Below, piece after piece: positions 33,366 through 44,455 of a DNA stretch of 64,000 bases. The translations under genes and the position numbers were made by a program. The first letter of the stretch is position 1; each line of letters starts with the position of its first letter. The notes under the pieces were generated by a model. That model searched no databases. It had not been told where the DNA came from and was given only the letters and a program-made list of their open reading frames with translations. This DNA is from Lophius americanus. Lineage: Eukaryota; Chordata; Actinopteri; Lophiiformes; Lophiidae. The DNA lies in assembly GCA_037951165.1 (NCBI GenBank), contig JBBDHG010000063.1:2170001-2234000 (forward strand), read 5' to 3'.

Positions 33366-34597
33366 CTAACCTCTACTTCCTCCTTGAACCACATAAAGAA
33401 GTCTTTCACCACACAACCATCTACTGGCGGTGTTCATTTATATTGACATATGATACCAACAGCACAACCTCAAGATTTCTCATGAAAACGACAGATTGAA
33501 TTTCAGCCTCATAGAAGCTGGTTCATCTCAAAACAGAACAGAAGATGTCAAATCAGTCACACATTCAGGAAATGTAAAATCTATATGGTAATCATTAATG
33601 ATATGCCACTGTGGCACTGGAATTCCCCCTAAATTTCTTCTGGGTCAATAAAGTCTTACTCTGTCTTAACTTTCAATAACTCAATTAATTTAAATGTGAC
33701 GGGTCTGCAATTTGTACCGACAGCTCTAATAATACCTCAATAGAACAGCCAGGTACATAGTCTATATTAAACTGTAAATATGTGTTGCTGTGGTTGCTGC
33801 TCCAGCTCCACCAGCAGAGGGAAGTAGCCCATAAATTTCAATTATAGCTCCGAGAAGCTGAGCTTTTATTTGAAGATGCAGGGATTGAGTCAGATATTTT
33901 ACTTGGGTTTATGTGAATAAAATACTACATTGCAAGAGTATATATTTACAATTTTTTTCACTTTGCTGTTAGTCGACGTAGAACTAATGTCATTACCATA
34001 CATCTTGTACTTTTGGGTGGTTTGATGTATGGCTGATGTGTTGAGTGTGAAAATTTTGGAAACATTGCAAATTGTTAGAATTTGAAAATTAAAGCTCAAG
34101 TGTTTAAAAATCCTTGCAAAGTTCATTCAATCCTTCATATTCAGATGGTTGATGAGGCACAGCATTGGGAATCAACCGCCTACCGCCGATGGTTAGGATT
34201 AAAGTATGGGATTAAAAGTGTGACTAGCAAAGACCGCAGCCTCCACAGACCTGCAGCAGTGACGCAAACTGGTGTCCAAGAATGTGCCATCGAGGGTTTT
34301 TTAAACAGTTTCTCACTCTGGAACCAATAACCCGACGGCTGATTTCACTGACAGGTGCAACGTGAACCGGAGAGGATGAGCTAATCTCATAGTTGCAGAT
34401 CAGTGAGTTAGACAAACAGGGCATGTGGCCAGAACATCCATGTCCCAGTTACCCCTAAACCATCTGGAGAAGGTGGGAAGAAAATGACATGGAACTCTCA
34501 TCTCTCAACAGAAGCTTTGAGGAGTTCTGGAGCCAGGTACTAAAGTACTCACGACCCCAGAGGATCCACGGAATCTGTGCCACGAAGCCCTACATAA
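33366..34597. other. Non-coding, no gene seen
   Basis: A block near 33610-33660 ('aattccccctaaatttcttc', 'tgggtcaataaagtcttact') resembles the 3' end of a retroposon. The rest is unassigned. Confidence 0.4.
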
Positions 34598-34671
34598 ACA
34601 TATATTCATAAACATATGTATATACATATACAGACCTATATATAGACCTATACATATACGGACTATATCTA

Positions 34672-34709
<38 letters not shown>

Positions 34710-34765
34710 CACATAATATAAATAATATTTATAATTATATATATATAATTATATTATATATAAGA
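34598..34765. repeat. AT-rich microsatellite cluster
   Basis: A mosaic of TATACA, TATAGACC and TATCTA words leading into an uninterrupted (TA)n at about 34673-34705 and further ATAT/AATATT runs. Confidence 0.9.
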
Positions 34766-34904
34766 AAAAGGTAAATACACATGTACATGAATAAAGTGCA
34801 GGCAAACATAAAGAGAAGGACAGAGTCTGATACCTATAAACCATACATTTTTGTTCATTTGTGTCACCCAATCAATGTCCAAACTAGCCACTGACAGTAA
34901 ACAC

Positions 34905-35130
34905 GTGTTTGTGGTTTATAGGAGTTAGTAAATTGTTATCTGAATATATCAAATCCAGTTTATTGGATTTTGAACTCACATGGGGGAGCCTTTTTACCCA
35001 AAACACTGTTTTGTTGGCACAGTATTGTCCAAATTTAGCTCACATGAGCCACCTAAGGGAGATTTCACTTTTCTTCATCGAAGTAATTAGGCAGAGTAAA
35101 GATAGACTGTTCAAGATTATCTAGGAGTGA
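34905..35130 (+). repeat. Unnamed dispersed repeat 'R1', copy 4
   Basis: 'tattgtccaaatttagctca' then 'catgagccacctaagggaga' parallels 'gtgtccaaatttggctcgta' then 'tgaatcgaaggaataagg' at 11942-11975. Diverged, with no ORF. Confidence 0.4.
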
Positions 35131-35610
35131 CATTTAATTTGCAAACAAAACCCACCGCATGCATGTTTCACATGAACAGGCGTCTGAGTGCTGGCAGCGG
35201 CATGTAGTTACTGTGTGCATGAGAGGGCGCTCTAAAGCAAGTAATCTCTTTAAGATACATAAATGTCCAACTTCCTGGGTTATAACCGGTTGAATCACAC
35301 TATAAATAAACTGTTTTTTTTTTAACATTAGAATTATATTAGAAATCATGCAAGAATGACATTTCTCAAAGTAAAATAAAGTTTTTTTCCTTGTACACAT
35401 CTTTAGGAACACTTTGGGATGGGGTGCACAGAGTCGAAAATTACTGAACATCATCTCAGAGGGTTTTTAATGGAGACAGCTGCACTTTTATTTTGTCTAT
35501 TCTTTGTTTCTTCTGGGTAATGGGATGAGGAATGTCAATCATAGCAGAAACAAATTAAGTACAGCTCCCTGATTTTCAGAGGAATTAAAGATACAGGTGG
35601 TAACCAATGT
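35131..35610. other. Non-coding, no gene seen
   Basis: No credible ORF. The minus-strand frame 35134-35454 contains many Cys and Lys but no ordered motif. Confidence 0.4.
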
Positions 35611-35786
<176 letters not shown>

Positions 35787-36579
35787 TCTAATTGAAGTAG
35801 AAGTGAAGTTACTTGCATAATAAAGGACTGGTAAAAGTAAACATAGTACTCATGCCTATCCCAGCTGGTGTGCCACCACTCAAACTGTGAAGTATGATGT
35901 AGATTAAGAGTTTAACTTAAATAAAATCACTGGCAGGAGGCAACATATACAAACTGCCGGGAAAACACAAACCGCCGTTCACAAGGGCTTCTTTGTTCAA
36001 CCAAAAAAAACCTGAAACAAATTCAACTTGGCCTGCTGTCTGTAATTTACCACGGAGTTCCCCTCTTCTACCTGGAGGCCAAAGCAATATCATAAACTTG
36101 AACATAAATGAATTATTCAATGTTACTGCAATAACTGTTAAATAAAAGAAGACTTATCAAAGTTGCCACATTTCTCCCCTGCAAGGCTTTCAATTGGGGA
36201 CAGTGCTATGGAATGTATATTAAGTGCTGTACTTGTGACTGTGACATAAAATACATCTTTCTGAATTCAACACAGGTTTACTTTGAAAGAAAACAAATAC
36301 ATAGTTTTAAGTTCATTTAACCCTAACAGTGAAATACTATTATGTACCATGTGATCACAACACTCTCAAAAATATAATGCATAAACTTTAGCATAGTTAA
36401 CACTTGTGCAGTATTAAATAGATTTTCTGAATGAATGGCATTTCTACTATAAAATACACTCCATGGAAACTTCTGATCTACACATATACTGGAAACATTC
36501 CAGTTGAATCATTTCTACCCCTGAATGAGAATTAAACACATTCATTCTATTTTTCCATTAACGCTTATATCATAAGAAT
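35787..36579. other. Non-coding, no gene seen
   Basis: AT-rich spacer with no recognised gene or repeat. Confidence 0.45.
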
Positions 36580-37205
36580 AGGAGGAGTTTGAAGTCCGCC
36601 TGGACATCAGGCACTTGATTCACCACTTGGCAAGAGGTGTAACAGCAGGATCACACAAACTTTATCCACCTTCATGAATAAGCTGTCTCACTACATTTTC
36701 ATTATCCAATTCCGAAGTACCAGCTGGAGGGGCAGCAAGGGATGGTTGACCTGGCTGACGCTAACATAATCAGGGGGGTCTCCAAGGAGGAATGAGGACC
36801 CCACTGTCAGAGGCGGAAGCATGGAGCGTAGAAGATAGTAATCCTCTATGATGACGTCCTGAAAATCACCTCTACTGCATCCAGGACCCAACTGGTGTGC
36901 AGCTGTACACCCAGACTGGCACACTGACAAAGGGCAGTGTCAGTCTGCTCCATATCACCGTGTGATGGGCTCCACATCTTTGGAGTCCTTCCACCTCCAC
37001 AAGTTCATCCAAGGTACTCACATGGGTTTTACGACTTGTAATAACGTGTCTTCTTCACACAGCAAAATGTAGATTTGTTTTTCAAAACCTGCTTCTTCGG
37101 GGATGAGGGTACCAAACAATTCCAAGCACTCCCGATCGATGGACTTGTGAAGTGGAACAAGGGCCGAGCAGCTGATGAAGAGGAAAGACACCTCCTGTCC
37201 TAAAA
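36580..37205 (+). pseudogene. Decayed ORF of a multi-copy teleost element
   Basis: The + strand, with several frameshifts and stops, yields ordered protein-like pieces. These are VRLDIRHLIHHLARGVTA and GSHKLYPPFMNKLS (about 36590-36690), YCIQDPTGVQLYTQTGTLTKG (about 36870-36935), then GSTSLESFHLHKFIQGT (about 36966-37020) and CFFGDEGTKQFQ plus GLVKWNKGRAADEEERHLL (about 37090-37200). I remember closely similar strings in many uncharacterised, transposon-like teleost proteins. The last piece follows an 'RFIPGT...' block there. The family has no name I can give with confidence. The breaks show this copy is dead. It is not a host gene exon, because the pieces are in different frames without splice sites. 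Confidence 0.6.
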
Positions 37206-37308
37206 AGGAAAGTGTATAAAACTAAAACTAACTTCATTTATGGCCTTTTCCTCTACTAACTATCTGCTGCATATTAACCCTCCCGACTGCCTCTCAGCTG
37301 TCCAGTTA

Positions 37309-37406
37309 GTAATAATAATAATAAATTTAGTTTATAACGCATTTCACATTTGGATCAAATCTCAAAGTGCTGCAAGATAAAAGCAGAAAATATTGTAAAT
37401 TTTGTA

Positions 37407-37441
<35 letters not shown>
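37309..37441 (+). repeat. (ATA)n-headed repeat plus (AT)n
   Basis: AATAATAATAATA, 'aatttagtttataacgcatt', 'tcacatttggatcaaatctc' and 'aaagtgctgcaagataaaag', followed by an (AT)n run at 37414-37441. Same family as 21889. Confidence 0.75.
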
Positions 37442-37451
37442 CTATTATTGT

Positions 37452-37550
37452 AGGGCTGTAACGATTCATCGATCCATATCGGTATATCGGTTTGTTGAAC
37501 AACGACACAATCAAATCGATGGAAAGTCAAAATACCGATATATATCATCT
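37452..37550 (+). repeat. hAT-like repeat fragment
   Basis: 'tagggctgtaacgattcatc', 'gatccatatcggtatatcgg' and a matching 'aaataccgatatatatc' on the right form a subterminal palindromic pattern known in teleost hAT-like non-autonomous elements. No transposase. Confidence 0.55.
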
Positions 37551-37608
37551 TTTTTAAGATAAACCTCTATTTTGAAATTACTGCAGGCTCATGCTTACAG
37601 TGTTTCCC

Positions 37609-37677
37609 TTACTCAGGCTCTACCTGAGTAAGCATTACTGAGGAGGCATTACACATAGCCATGTGTAATGCCTCCTC
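37609..37677. repeat. Two adjacent perfect fold-backs at a LINE edge
   Basis: 37609-37617 pairs with 37623-37631 (9-bp arms, 5-base loop). 37640-37656 pairs with 37661-37677 (17-bp arms, 4-base loop). The right arm of the second is the beginning of the LINE scrap ('atgtgtaatgcctcctc'), so the left arm is an inverted copy of LINE sequence. Confidence 0.95.
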
Positions 37678-37795
37678 CTTGGTGGCACCTTTGACATGTG
37701 GTGCCCCCCAGGGCTGTATCCATGGCCCCTTAGTCTTTAGGATATACAAGCTGCCACTGGGTAATATTATAAGTAAGTTCAGTAAAATGGCACAG
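37660..37795 (+). mobile_element. LINE reverse-transcriptase scrap, copy 3
   Basis: Translated from 37661, the frame reads APLTCGAPQGCIHGPLVFRI and then KLPLGNIISKF. This is the (G)VPQGSILGPLLF...LPLG motif around the palm of non-LTR reverse transcriptases of the L2/CR1 kind. The following YADD region is missing. It is the best preserved of three related scraps. Confidence 0.75.
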
Positions 37796-38108
37796 ATTTT
37801 TTATAAAGAGAAAAAGGTATTTCATTTACCTTTTTTAAACAAATTAATCTACCTATAATTTGTTTTCTTAATTTAGTTTTCTTAAGAAGTAGTAATAATT
37901 TCCTCAACCCATGAAGGCACGAATATTTAAAATCAAAACATTTGGTCCTGACTGCATAAAAACTGTAATTAAGTACAATAACTAAGAATTTGAACTTCGA
38001 TACTTCCCCCCTCTGTGAAAAAGGCTAGTGGACAGGGCACTGAGGCCCGTGTGTAGCCTGCTGGGTATCATAACCTGCTGTCTAGGATTTTACATATTTA
38101 AGTTGATG

Positions 38109-38190
<82 letters not shown>

Positions 38191-39572
38191 ATGCTAGATG
38201 CTTAATCCTCAGTGTACTAAAAGCATTTTCATTCAGTCATGACTCACCTCTGGCTGCACATTTGTTGTAAATTAAATTTATACCGTATAATCTCTGATGG
38301 GGGACGGGTTCAGATTTGAAGCTAACCCAGAAACGTTTTTGGTGCTACACATGTATCGCTGTAATTATCACTTGTGAAGGTCGAAAGGGGCGCAGATGAA
38401 AACTCATACTGCATTTTCCCTCAATTATGTTTCAAAGTACAGCTCCAACATGGCTGCATCAATCAGCCATAAAATTACAACCACCTGCCCATATTCTCGT
38501 TTTAGCTGACAAAACAGCTCTGAGATCATGGGATTTGACATTACCAGATAACTTTGCATGCATGAGCCTTGGGTGCTGTAACTCTGTCAGTGCTTCACCA
38601 GTTGTCATTCTTCAGATCACTGTGGTACACACCAGATTTGGAACAATTAACAAGATCTTGAATTTTGGCGTAAGCAAGATCCTGACACTAGTCCTTTTCT
38701 AACATATCTCACCCATTCTAATGAGATAATGAAAGTTATTCTGACTTATTCTGACACTTGGTGTTATAAAGTTATGTCTGATTTCTTTATTTCTCTAAAG
38801 CTGGTTTTCTGTAAGTTATTTTTCTGAAAGCTTGCAGTAATGGGCGGTTTGTTTTGACGGGACATGGAGTTTTTCCAAAAATCAGGCAGCAGTTAATGTT
38901 GTTACAGCTCAGAATCAGAATGTGTTTGTGTGGCAAATCTAGAACCAACTAATTTTACAATGACTGAATCTACTAACATTCTAATTTTCAAAAGATAATG
39001 CCCATGACATATCGAGCCCCTGTTCCAAACCCATCCTCAGTCTGCTCCTGCTGCGTCCTTCCTTCTGGATGATTGCTGTGAAACCATGACAACAGCCCCC
39101 AACAATCATGATTTTCTTGTCAGTAACTGTGAATACAATTGTGTTTGCATATGTTTTCTAGTGTCTGTTTGTCTATTAAATCTAGGTTGATGCTGTGAAG
39201 GGAGATTAAGCTATCCTTTAGTATATCTCCATCAATATGATTATAGTAATGGTTGTGGCCTAGATTTCAGATACAGCTTCATTTGCGTCAACTGGGAGTC
39301 AGTAGACCTTGTAAATACTACCGATGCACTTTTATCTGCAGACATGTTTTACCTCATTGTTCGTAATAAGTGCACTAAGGTGGCAGTTTGGATAATGAAC
39401 GAAACACTGAGGGCCTTTTCCTGTTGCTACTGGCTTTTGGAAACCTTGCTCTTGCATAATTTGCCCATATGGGTAGTTTAGAAGCAGATCACATCAATGC
39501 TTTGGGTTTTAATAAATAATGGGATGCTGAATGGGGACTGTAGAAGATAATTTAGCGGATGCTGGTTTGGTT
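37796..39572. other. Non-coding, no gene seen
   Basis: Contains the (CT)n array. The ORF at 38427-38702 (91 residues) has no domain, splice context or repeat identity that I can see. Confidence 0.4.
38113..38188 (+). repeat. (TC)n microsatellite, 76 bp
   Basis: Uninterrupted TC dinucleotides. Homopurine-homopyrimidine mirror tracts of this kind can adopt triplex DNA. Confidence 0.98.
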
Positions 39573-39601
39573 TTAACCTCTGTTAGGTTAACAGAGGTTA
39601 A
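39573..39601. repeat. 13-bp-arm perfect hairpin
   Basis: 39573-39585 pairs exactly with 39589-39601 around a 3-base loop (ggt). Confidence 0.95.
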
Positions 39602-40744
39602 CCTAATTGGCCCCTAATTGTGGGCCAATGGGCCGACAATTGTATATCCTTATTTCGTCTACAAACAGAAGTTGAAGGAGGTTGTGCAGATTTCAATGAA
39701 ATCTTGTTTGATTACATTTTCAGTTGGACATAAATCAGCACAGGAAGAAAATTGACTTGATTTCTTGATCCCTACAATCTGTTTCTACTGGTCCTCTTCA
39801 AAAATGACACCATGATACCAGGACCAAAATCACAACATTTGACTGAGGTTGTTATTTGTTTTCTTTAAATAGAAATTGCAGTGTTAACTTAAAACAATAA
39901 ATCCATAATAATCCAAAAACAGAAAATAAATGAAAGACCAAAAAAACAGAACTGATTAATGAATATCAGAGACCCAAGGGTGAGGATCACACAAGGGAAT
40001 GTCACTACTAAAGGAAAGTATTTAACAAGACACAGGTGAGGACAATCAGAGAGGGTCGGGAAAATCACAGATGCATTTAAATCAGAGGGAGGAGCCTGAG
40101 ATGACAGCGATGCATGTCCCAACTCTAAAAACATACAGCTGTATATGCAATAGACAAGATGAAAACATGACCTAAGCTTCTAGTCTTGATGAGAGAGCAC
40201 TCCTATACAGGTCTGTCATGTGCTAAACTTAGTTCACTGCCTTATTACTGACAAAAGAACATTAACAACTAATAATAATAATAACAATAATGCACAGTTC
40301 ATACATACAAGGTTTTTTGAGGCCAATCACTGTCACACTTGCATTCTCAGAACATCACCATCAGCTGCCATCTTTAAATATAACTCTCTCCATTCCTCTA
40401 CTTCTTTCATGCTGCTGGTTTGTATGCCCTCTGCCGCTCAATCCTCACAGAACCATCAGCCTTATCATTCATCAGGCTCAGCCAGCTCCTCAGCCACCAC
40501 CACCAGTATCTAAAAGGGGGGAATATTCCATGCTGCTGCTCAGGACAGAGACCCTTCGATCACAATTGACACAAAGAGTCAGAGGGCCAAAGACTTTGTG
40601 ATTGACTAACTATCACACATTAGCTGTAATAAACCAATTATCTTTTCTTCCCTCTGAGTTTTCTCTGATTGAATTTATATTCCTCGAATCATTTGCCCTT
40701 CCAGCAAGTCTAATTTCAACATAAATGTTATGAACAATTGTCTG
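39602..40744. other. Non-coding, no gene seen
   Basis: A block near 39890-40110 ('aggtgaggacaatcagagag') resembles a fish interspersed repeat that I cannot name. The overlapping + strand ORFs at 40220-40601 begin with an AAT run and are unsupported. Confidence 0.4.
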
Positions 40745-40915
40745 TAGGTGTAAATATGAGCCTGAATGGTTGTTCATCTCTCAGTATGGTCTCTGTAAGT
40801 GTCTGTAATCAACAACTGACTTTTTCATGGTGTACTCCATCTCTAGCCCAATGCCCAACCCCCTGTGACCCTGCACAGGATAAGTGGTCATAGAAAAATG
40901 GATGGATGCGTATCT
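40745..40915 (+). repeat. SINE-like fish repeat, 3' half
   Basis: 'gtaggtgtaaatatgagcct', 'gaatggttgttcatctctca', 'ctagcccaatgcccaacccc', 'ctgtgaccctgcacaggata' and terminal 'aaaatggatggatg'. Same family as 8236, lacking the head. Confidence 0.65.
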
Positions 40916-41639
40916 CCTAGCTATTGCAGGTGAGAAACTGATTTTGTTTTCATCTTTGTATGAGATGTGAAAGAAATATGCTTCAGCTCTTCACCATCAT
41001 CACAGGTTATGCCACAGTCGGGTCTGTGATTTTTAAATGATAGAAATAATCACTAAAAACAGGTTCTCAACACATTTACACATGCTGACATGTACCCAAT
41101 AGTTAACAGTGGAATTAATGATGACCTAATTCCATTTAGTTGCCTCTGTTATTCGGTTGGTGAGAATCCTGTCTCACTTTTACACAGTTCCCTCACTCTT
41201 CCGTTTTTTTGGGACAAATGACACCTTAGGTTGTAGTTAAGTTAGAGACAGTTTGTAATTCTGAGCTTCACTCTCAGCCAGAGTCATTGAAAAAATCTGT
41301 GTGGTAATGAAGGAGATCCAATAAAGCAAGATATTGCCCTTCTTTATGGAACGTCTCATTGTGTGATAAGGGTTTTATAGTCCCATAAACTGCAATGTAA
41401 TGTATAAAATATATGAAAATAAAGATGAACATATTAATATCTAATGTACGTAGAGTATTAAATTTGATTAAAGACCATAATTTCATGGTATTTTATACCA
41501 GTAATCTGTACTGTTGAATTATTTAATTTGAAATTATTGAGCAAAAGGTTATTGCACTGTTAAGCTCGGTGTTATACACCCCAGCCTTTGTTATGCTAAT
41601 AGCTACCCACCTAGCCATAATGACTATTTACTTATAAAT
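40916..41639. other. Non-coding, no gene seen
   Basis: AT-rich, no supported feature. Confidence 0.4.
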
Positions 41640-42135
41640 GTAATATTTAGAGGTCAAGCCTGTTTGTTATTTTGTCTTTCACCAGGATCATGAAAGACCT
41701 GCTCCACAAATTTTCGTCAAACTTGGTAGAGGGGTTGGGGAATGTGGCAGTGAAGAATTCAACTTGGGGTGGATCTAGATAAAGGGGCCCGTCCAACATT
41801 TTTCTCTTCACTTTCTTTAACATTGTGAGATTAGGATATCATCTTGATGCAGTACTTTATAAAAGCAGAGTTGCGGCAGTTAAAAGATTGATGAGTTTAA
41901 GATAAAAAATTTCAAATTGTATCTGAAACTTTGCTGATTAAGTGGTGTGTCAAGCTACATCCTTAGGAAAGCCGCCATTGGTTGAAATATGATTTTTTTT
42001 AAATAATTATCAAACTAATGGTACTGTTTTGTTTTTAAATAACAGGATTTTCATAGTCATTGATTCATTTTTCAGGTGCAATGACATTGAGCGCCTTGGT
42101 GGAGGTTTACGCTCTCTGTCTAGTCTTGAGAATGA
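41640..42135 (-). repeat. 'cgccttggtggagg' family repeat, ~490 bp
   Basis: 'ctgctccacaaattttcgtc', 'aaacttggtagaggggttgg', 'ttggggtggatctagataaa' and a terminal 'gcgccttggtggaggtttac' then 'gctctctg' follow the order of a frequent teleost repeat that I remember. Partial relatives are at 24360 and 58000-58100. The 66-residue ORF at 42060 lies across its end and is not a gene. Orientation is set relative to the 24360 copy. Confidence 0.55.
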
Positions 42136-42297
42136 AACAGAAGTTATCAAAAATATCACATCCAGCCATGGTATTTCTACTAAGTGAATTATTTTCAGTT
42201 AAAAAAATAGTAGTAAAATTAAAAAAAACATATTTATTATTTTATCATTTCACCACATAAGTACAGGATATAAACTGTAAATTGTTAAACCGGATTT

Positions 42298-42650
42298 CTA
42301 ATTCTACCCTATTTTATTCTATTCTACTCTAATTTCGTTTTGTCTTGTTTTTCTTATTCTGTTCTATTTTTCTGTTTCTATAGTTTCTAAAAAATCTATT
42401 GTATAATAATAATAATAATTATTATTATCATGAATAATAATAATTATTATTATTATCAATGTATCATTATTATTAAGTTAAGTTAAGACAAGTACAACAT
42501 AATGAATATTCTCTGTAATGATCAGTAATTATCCTTTATTTGTGTTGATGCTGTTAAACACTGTCTGTTATTCTATTCAAATATATTCTATTCTACTATT
42601 ATTTCCTGGGTAATCTATTCTAATATGCCCTAATCTATTCTATTATGTTT
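42298..42650. repeat. Degenerate (ATTCT)n and palindromic (TAA)n/(TTA)n
   Basis: TTCTA/ATTCT-type pentanucleotides dominate 42298-42380 and 42570-42650. Between them, at about 42400-42475, (ATAATA)n and (ATTATT)n runs alternate and can pair. It forms an AT-rich block immediately upstream of the lrp8 promoter. Confidence 0.75.
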
Positions 42651-42651
42651 G

Positions 42652-42819
42652 TATATATGCCCCTCCCCCAACCTGACGTCACGCCCCGGCAGCCAGTGGG
42701 AGGGAGGGAGGGGGATGCTTCAGAGCGGAGAGGCAGCAGCGCCGCAGCATCGCTTCAACGGGACCGGCTCGTGGGCTTTGTTTTGTGGATGTGAATGAGC
42801 TCCATCGCCTCCTTCAGAA
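42652..42819 (+). promoter_or_regulatory. lrp8: lrp8 core promoter region with TATA-like box and perfect CRE
   Basis: An abrupt switch from AT-rich repeat to CpG-rich sequence. TATATAT lies at 42652-42658. A perfect palindromic cAMP-response element TGACGTCA lies at 42674-42681, 139 bases before the ATG. A G-rich 'gggagggagggagggggatg' follows. The CpG-rich zone continues through exon 1 to about 43230. The start site is unknown, so the TATA-like word may or may not be used. CREB/ATF control is an inference from the motif. Confidence 0.55.
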
Positions 42820-44348
42820 ATGTGGAACGTTATACGGACATTACTAATTTTCCAGTCATTAGTCCTGAGGTCTCACTTCTCGGAAGGTCAGTAGGTGCTT
42901 GTAGTGTTTATTACGCTTGTGTGTGAGATGTTAGCAATGTAGAACGTAAACCGTTTAATGAGACGCGCGCGTCTGTTTGTGTGACGGGTTATAGAGGTGA
43001 GACGTAGGAGTGCTACCTGCGCAGCTCTCGTTTGCTCAAGATCGAGGGAAAAACCCTAAAAACACTGGTTTTCTTCTTAATTCTATTGATTGATGGCTCG
43101 GTGACTGGATGCTGTGTAATAACGGTGAGGGCGAGAAGCCTCTGCGTTTCGCTCACGCGTTTCCCGGCTGTGAGGATCCTCACTGCATCAGATGTTCACT
43201 CTGTGGTAGTCCTGAATCTTTGTCTGCCTGTAGGAGATCAATTTCTCGAGTGGGGGTCCGCGTTCCCCTACAGTTATTTTGGGGGTACTGCAAGGGGTAC
43301 ATGACATTTATGTTATTTGTTATTCAATGTTAGTTTGAAATAATTCATGCATGATTCCTAAAATACAACTACAACAACTTGATAAAGAGTAAAACAAATT
43401 GTATATTCACTACTACTATTTTGTGTACAAATCATAACTGCAGTATACAATGATAAGACCTAACATTATAGCCACTGACAGGTGAATTCAAGAGAACATT
43501 GATCAGGTCTTTGGTCTTTACAGTGGTACCTGTCATTGGAGGAGAAATGTCTTGGGAATCGGGGTCACTGGTGTATTCGGCAGAAAAAAAAGGGATCCAA
43601 AGGGACACATTTTGATGACATGGTAGCTAAAGGTGAACTTGCATTACATGAGTGTGGTGGTTTTAATGTTATGGTTGTTTGCTGTACTGCAAACAACTAA
43701 CACCATCTTACTCACTGGGAGTAGGAAGTTAAAATATTGATGACAGACGAAAATCCTGGAATTCCTGGATGAGACGTAGCAGCGATACATCTGCAAACAC
43801 AGCCAGTATTGTGTTGTAAATAAAAACAAACAGTCAACAAAATTCTGTCAGTGTCTCGGTTCTATTGCAAGTCCAATGTTGTTTAATTCTTACTGATGAT
43901 GACCACAAATTGATGCTGGAGTGGAAACATTCTAAATGTAGCAGGTAAAAGTTAATCAGAAACAAGATTGTTGTTTCACAAACCAGACTCTGATGTCACA
44001 GAGCAGGATTGTTTTTATTCATAGATGCACTTTCCTACTAAAAATGTTTTGATTCTTGTCTGAATAATGGGCACATAGAGAATTATGTCAGGTCCTCCTC
44101 TGCCGTGTCTCTCCCAGAACACTTTAATCATTTTGGTTTAAAGTAGATCAATAACTGAAAGAATACGCAGACCATGACGCTCCCAGTGTCCCAGCCGATT
44201 GACCCGAATGAATGCTGAATATTAATAAGGCATTCATTTGCAAATGACAGTTGAACTACAAAAGCACTTACTAGTCTACTATGTCAGTTTGATGCTGATC
44301 AATCTGGTTGCTCTTCTCCCCCTCTTGTTTTTTTTCAGCAACAGATGA
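42789..44348 (+). other. lrp8: Upstream start codons in the lrp8 leader
   Basis: ATG TGA at 42789-42794 is a start-stop element. It is followed directly by ATG at 42795, opening a 33-codon frame out of phase with lrp8. This frame runs over the lrp8 ATG to the end of exon 1 (42886) and, after splicing, stops at TGA 44346-44348 in exon 2. The context of the second ATG is weak (tgaATGA). It matters only if transcription starts upstream of 42789. Confidence 0.5.
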
Positions 44349-44455
44349 CTGTGAGGATGGACAGTTTCAGTGCAACAACAAAAGGTGTATTCCGACCATC
44401 TGGAGGTGCGACGACGATGACGACTGCTCAGACAACAGTGATGAAGAAAATTGTC
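42820..44455 (+). CDS. lrp8: Low-density lipoprotein receptor-related protein 8, exons 1-2 (partial)
   Basis: Coding exons 42820-42886 and 44339-44455, with consensus donor GAAG|GTCAGT and acceptor tttttcag|CA; both junctions are phase 1, as in LDL receptor family genes. Residues 1-22 (MWNVIRTLLIFQSLVLRSHF..) look like a signal peptide. Exon 2 encodes exactly one LDLa module: six cysteines (27, 34, 39, 46, 52, 61), QFQC, RCIP..WRCD and the calcium-binding DCSDNSDEE. The D-rich WRCDDDDDC and the QFQC.N.RCIP pattern match remembered LRP8 repeat 1 (WRCDEDDDC) better than VLDLR. LRP8 is the neuronal Reelin and apoE receptor. The remaining ligand-binding repeats, EGF/propeller, membrane segment and NPxY tail lie beyond the window. 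Intron 1 is 1,452 bp; intron 2 exceeds 19.5 kb. The start context is acceptable (agaaATGT). Confidence 0.9.
43445..43690. mobile_element. Tc1/mariner-like terminal fragments in lrp8 intron 1
   Basis: 'cctaacattatagccactga', 'caggtgaattcaagagaaca' at the left and 'gtggttttaatgttatggtt' at the right face each other, as the ends of the family represented at 45065 ('ccataacattataaccactt') and 10205. The coding centre is absent, so this is a deletion derivative. Confidence 0.5.
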
